Shown here in pieces: positions 15,301 to 16,442 of a stretch of 16,442 nucleotides of DNA. Origin of the DNA: Pirellulales bacterium (lineage in GTDB: Bacteria > Planctomycetota > Planctomycetia > Pirellulales > Thermoguttaceae). The stretch covers positions 1-16,442 of the forward strand of contig DAOWNK010000040.1 in assembly GCA_030642635.1 (NCBI GenBank). Reading direction: 5' to 3'. Below the pieces are notes generated by a model. That model made no database searches. It was given only the letters and a program-made list of their open reading frames with translations, and was not told the DNA's origin. Within the stretch, counting starts at the first letter, position 1; each line of letters starts with the position of its first letter. The position numbers were made by a program, and so were the translations under genes.

Positions 15301-16291
15301 CGGCGTCAGGCAAGTTCCGCCGCTACAGCGAGACTCGGCCGGCACGTATTGGCGCATCGACTTGCAGCCGTACGACCTTGTGGCGGTGCGATTGTCGGAC
15401 CCCGGTGTGACGCTCTCCAGTCCGCGAGTTGACCTGCCGGCGGCGATCGAAGCGACGCTGAAGCGTCGGATCGGCGAGTTGGGCGGCCGGACCGCCGCGT
15501 TGCGCGCCCCGGCGCCGCCCATGCTGGTGCTCGAAAACACGGGTTTCGAGAAACAAGACAACGACAAGGGAAAAATTCCAGGCTGGGCGGCCACCGAGCA
15601 ACTCGGCGTTACCGTCGAAATAGACGATTCGCAGCGGCACAACGGTTCCTCATCGGTCAGGATTACAAGCACCGGGCCGGTTGCATGCCTGGTCAGCCGA
15701 TCGTTCGAACCGCCGGAGACCGGACGGCTGGCCGTCTCGGTGTGGTTGCGAACCGACAAGGCCGACCGACAACCCCCGTTGCGGCTGGCAATTCAAGGAA
15801 AACACCACGGCCGATGGGATTATTACCGCGCGGCGCCGGTCGGGCTGGACGTAAACCGCCGCCGCGACGTCAGCCCGCTGGGTACACACTGGCAACGCTT
15901 CGTCTTTCCTGTGACCGACCTGCCGTTGGAAGGGCTGTCGTTGTTGCAGGTGCGATTCGATCTGATGGACGCCGGCAATGTGTGGATCGACGACGTAGAA
16001 TTGACGGAGTTGCGATTCAACGATAACGAACTCAAAGAACTTTCCAAACTCGTCACGCTTATGCACGTGACGCTTCTGAACGGCCGGCTCGGCGATTGCA
16101 TTCGGCTGCTGGACGGCTATTGGCCGCGGTTTTTGGAGGAGAACGTGCCGCTGAAGCCCGCCGCGATGGCAATCGGCGGACATACACCACCACCGGACGG
16201 CGCTGCACCGGGCAGAAAAACCACGAAGCAACCCGCACCCCGAACCGGCTTTATGCACCGCATTAAGGACCTCGTGCCGCAGTTGTGGTAG
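12398..16291 (+). CDS. Large secreted glycosylhydrolase-like protein with carbohydrate-binding-like C-terminus
   Basis: The 1297-residue product starts MIGHGSPLTLVLFLALVPHA, a probable Sec signal peptide cleaved near ALLA-DDA (about 23). Residues 24-450 are beta-rich, with an Ig-like stretch near 160-265 (VFSPGETFQFTVEP to RRVQLLVLD). Residues about 490-820 look like a TIM-barrel of the family-10-like glycosylhydrolase (GHL10) type: LVEYLQHVGYNALMISV, a DFSSPLPALESIRRRG segment, YYNVLNPEVQEAMFQVVREL, FAAVAIRLSAGGYAQLPGPE and WLQWRAEQLSRFYRRVYAEL. Residues about 1044-1200 resemble a galactose-binding or CBM4/9-type sandwich (LENTGFEK, PGWAA, HNGSSSVRITS, VWIDDVELTEL), followed by a short helix and a basic, proline-rich tail. 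The substrate is unknown and I could not fix catalytic acids. The frame extends to a GTG at 12353, adding QARRLNNILLTGST; the ATG at 12398 is preferred. Confidence 0.85.
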   Translation: MIGHGSPLTLVLFLALVPHALLADDATMRVRIAWGGGAERLWDGAVSLDQPGTLSQPRPLGIEADEPGSMWLANDALVIRQRSARTYDGVDLLVSAPMDAKLLVQLHAADDDKRPPAIEIPLAALVGEFFDRELDELGNRLLVRRTPGDRLRVNFSRQSLVFSPGETFQFTVEPHLLPVEDATKVRIRVRLISTIGKQELNSQHHDLRAGYPVSIPVEFKLPDVEGVYEVVITAVHQSVWPQAVRRPLNWKKPIAQRRVQLLVLDARRPASGHERPDADNVLRRVVEIDPAKERWWERLAKLPKLSHAPLLWKGPLGNGNLTALKHPLGELVRLNPNSRSSQINWEAYWLPIEQPGLPHILEVDYPSDVSQTMGISVMEPNAAGALVPITLDSGIDVSTPPPGDSTPHWGRHRLIFWPRTTTPMVMIANLRNRSPAVYGKIRVLAGWEHLPKAAVSHLEQPGRLLAAYLDRPLFPENFSAAEQLDTWSGRSLDSWVTFHQGGSRLVEYLQHVGYNALMISVAADGSAIYPSNVLQPTPRYDTGVFFSTAADPVRKDVLEMLLRMFDREQMQFIPMIDFSSPLPALESIRRRGAPDSEAVEWIGPDGKTWRQTRPTRRALAPYYNVLNPEVQEAMFQVVRELIDKYSHHRSFAAVAIRLSAGGYAQLPGPEWGMDDETVARFEQDTGLKVPGVGPNRFARRAAVLTGKHRRRWLQWRAEQLSRFYRRVYAELQKVQPDGRLYLAGAEALAGVDLENLLRPALPRHATIADALLQIGIDLQHYRNDSGIVLLRPERITPTGRLSDMAVELELGRLADVDQYFCGASVPGSLFFHRPKEVRVASFDRTSPFRTTYTWLVSQPVPSGYLNRRRFVHSLATLDSQVMVDGGWLLPLGQEQSLRDLTAVYRRLPTVHFRRADDRDGPGASQPLTFRYGAHQGHTYVYAVNDSPIRCTGEVRVDSPPGCRLEELTGVRQVPPLQRDSAGTYWRIDLQPYDLVAVRLSDPGVTLSSPRVDLPAAIEATLKRRIGELGGRTAALRAPAPPMLVLENTGFEKQDNDKGKIPGWAATEQLGVTVEIDDSQRHNGSSSVRITSTGPVACLVSRSFEPPETGRLAVSVWLRTDKADRQPPLRLAIQGKHHGRWDYYRAAPVGLDVNRRRDVSPLGTHWQRFVFPVTDLPLEGLSLLQVRFDLMDAGNVWIDDVELTELRFNDNELKELSKLVTLMHVTLLNGRLGDCIRLLDGYWPRFLEENVPLKPAAMAIGGHTPPPDGAAPGRKTTKQPAPRTGFMHRIKDLVPQLW

Positions 16292-16395
16292 GCAATAATG
16301 GATAGTGGTCAGAGCTTGTGAAAAAATCCCTAACATGCACCAGAAATCACGAATGATGACTGGACATTATGTCGGGTTTGCGCTAAAAGTAAGTC
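16292..16395. other. Short intergenic region
   Basis: An AT-richer stretch of 104 bases between the large secreted protein and the next possible start. TTGTGAAAAAAT (16316-16327) resembles one half of a Rex-type operator but lacks the inverted half. I see no terminator hairpin. Confidence 0.4.
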
Positions 16396-16442
16396 ATGAA
16401 CACAACAGCCCCTAATCAACCATCGCACCGGAACCTTCATCA
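16396..16442 (+). CDS. Possible start of a gene truncated by the right edge
   Basis: An ATG at 16396 opens MNTTAPNQPSHRNLH and stays open to the window end (15 codons). It follows an AT-rich leader and has the same direction as the upstream genes. There is too little sequence to assign a family. Confidence 0.35.
   Translation, partial: MNTTAPNQPSHRNLH

Noticed and set aside
16316..16333. Rex-type redox operator before the last partial gene
   Set aside because: TTGTGA is present, but the matching TCACAA half is missing (CCCTAA instead), so it is only a half-site likely by chance.

Overview
The window looks like a chromosomal piece of a GC-rich planctomycete (Pirellulales-like). This is inferred from gene content and style: very large secreted proteins, a sulfatase-fold gene, mostly weak ribosome binding sites, and many short palindromic repeats of kinds I associate with planctomycete genomes. 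No 16S rRNA or other decisive marker is present.

Layout. (1) Positions 1-2843, minus strand: one open frame of at least 947 codons that runs off the left edge. It encodes a secreted protein I cannot name. (2) Positions 2844-3034: a divergent intergenic region with a good sigma70-type promoter for the next operon. (3) Positions 3035-10120, plus strand: a complete nqrABCDEF operon for the Na+-translocating NADH:quinone oxidoreductase, followed by an overlapping apbE for the flavin transferase that loads FMN onto NqrB and NqrC. All key cofactor residues are intact: the SGAT threonines of NqrB and NqrC, the membrane [2Fe-2S] cysteines of NqrD and NqrE, and the ferredoxin cysteines, FAD motif and NADH motif of NqrF. 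(4) Positions 10223-10866: an antitoxin/PIN-domain toxin pair with its own promoter and lower GC. (5) Positions 10885-12102: a sulfatase-fold protein that has lost its catalytic and metal-binding residues. (6) Positions 12398-16291: a 1297-aa secreted protein with beta domains, a TIM-barrel-like glycosylhydrolase region and a C-terminal carbohydrate-binding-like domain. (7) Position 16396 to the edge: the possible start of another gene.

The most striking non-gene signal is a set of palindromic elements with one architecture and several unrelated sequences. Each is a short hairpin, a spacer, and the inverted copy of that hairpin, like the REP doublets (BIMEs) mobilised by RAYT transposases in other bacteria. 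They sit directly after nqrA, nqrC, nqrE and the sulfatase-like gene. A single arm lies at the nqrF/apbE junction, where it touches the nqrF stop and encodes part of the ApbE signal peptide. Others are in frame inside nqrA and inside the minus-strand gene. They could shape relative expression along the nqr operon and act as a source of new peptide segments.
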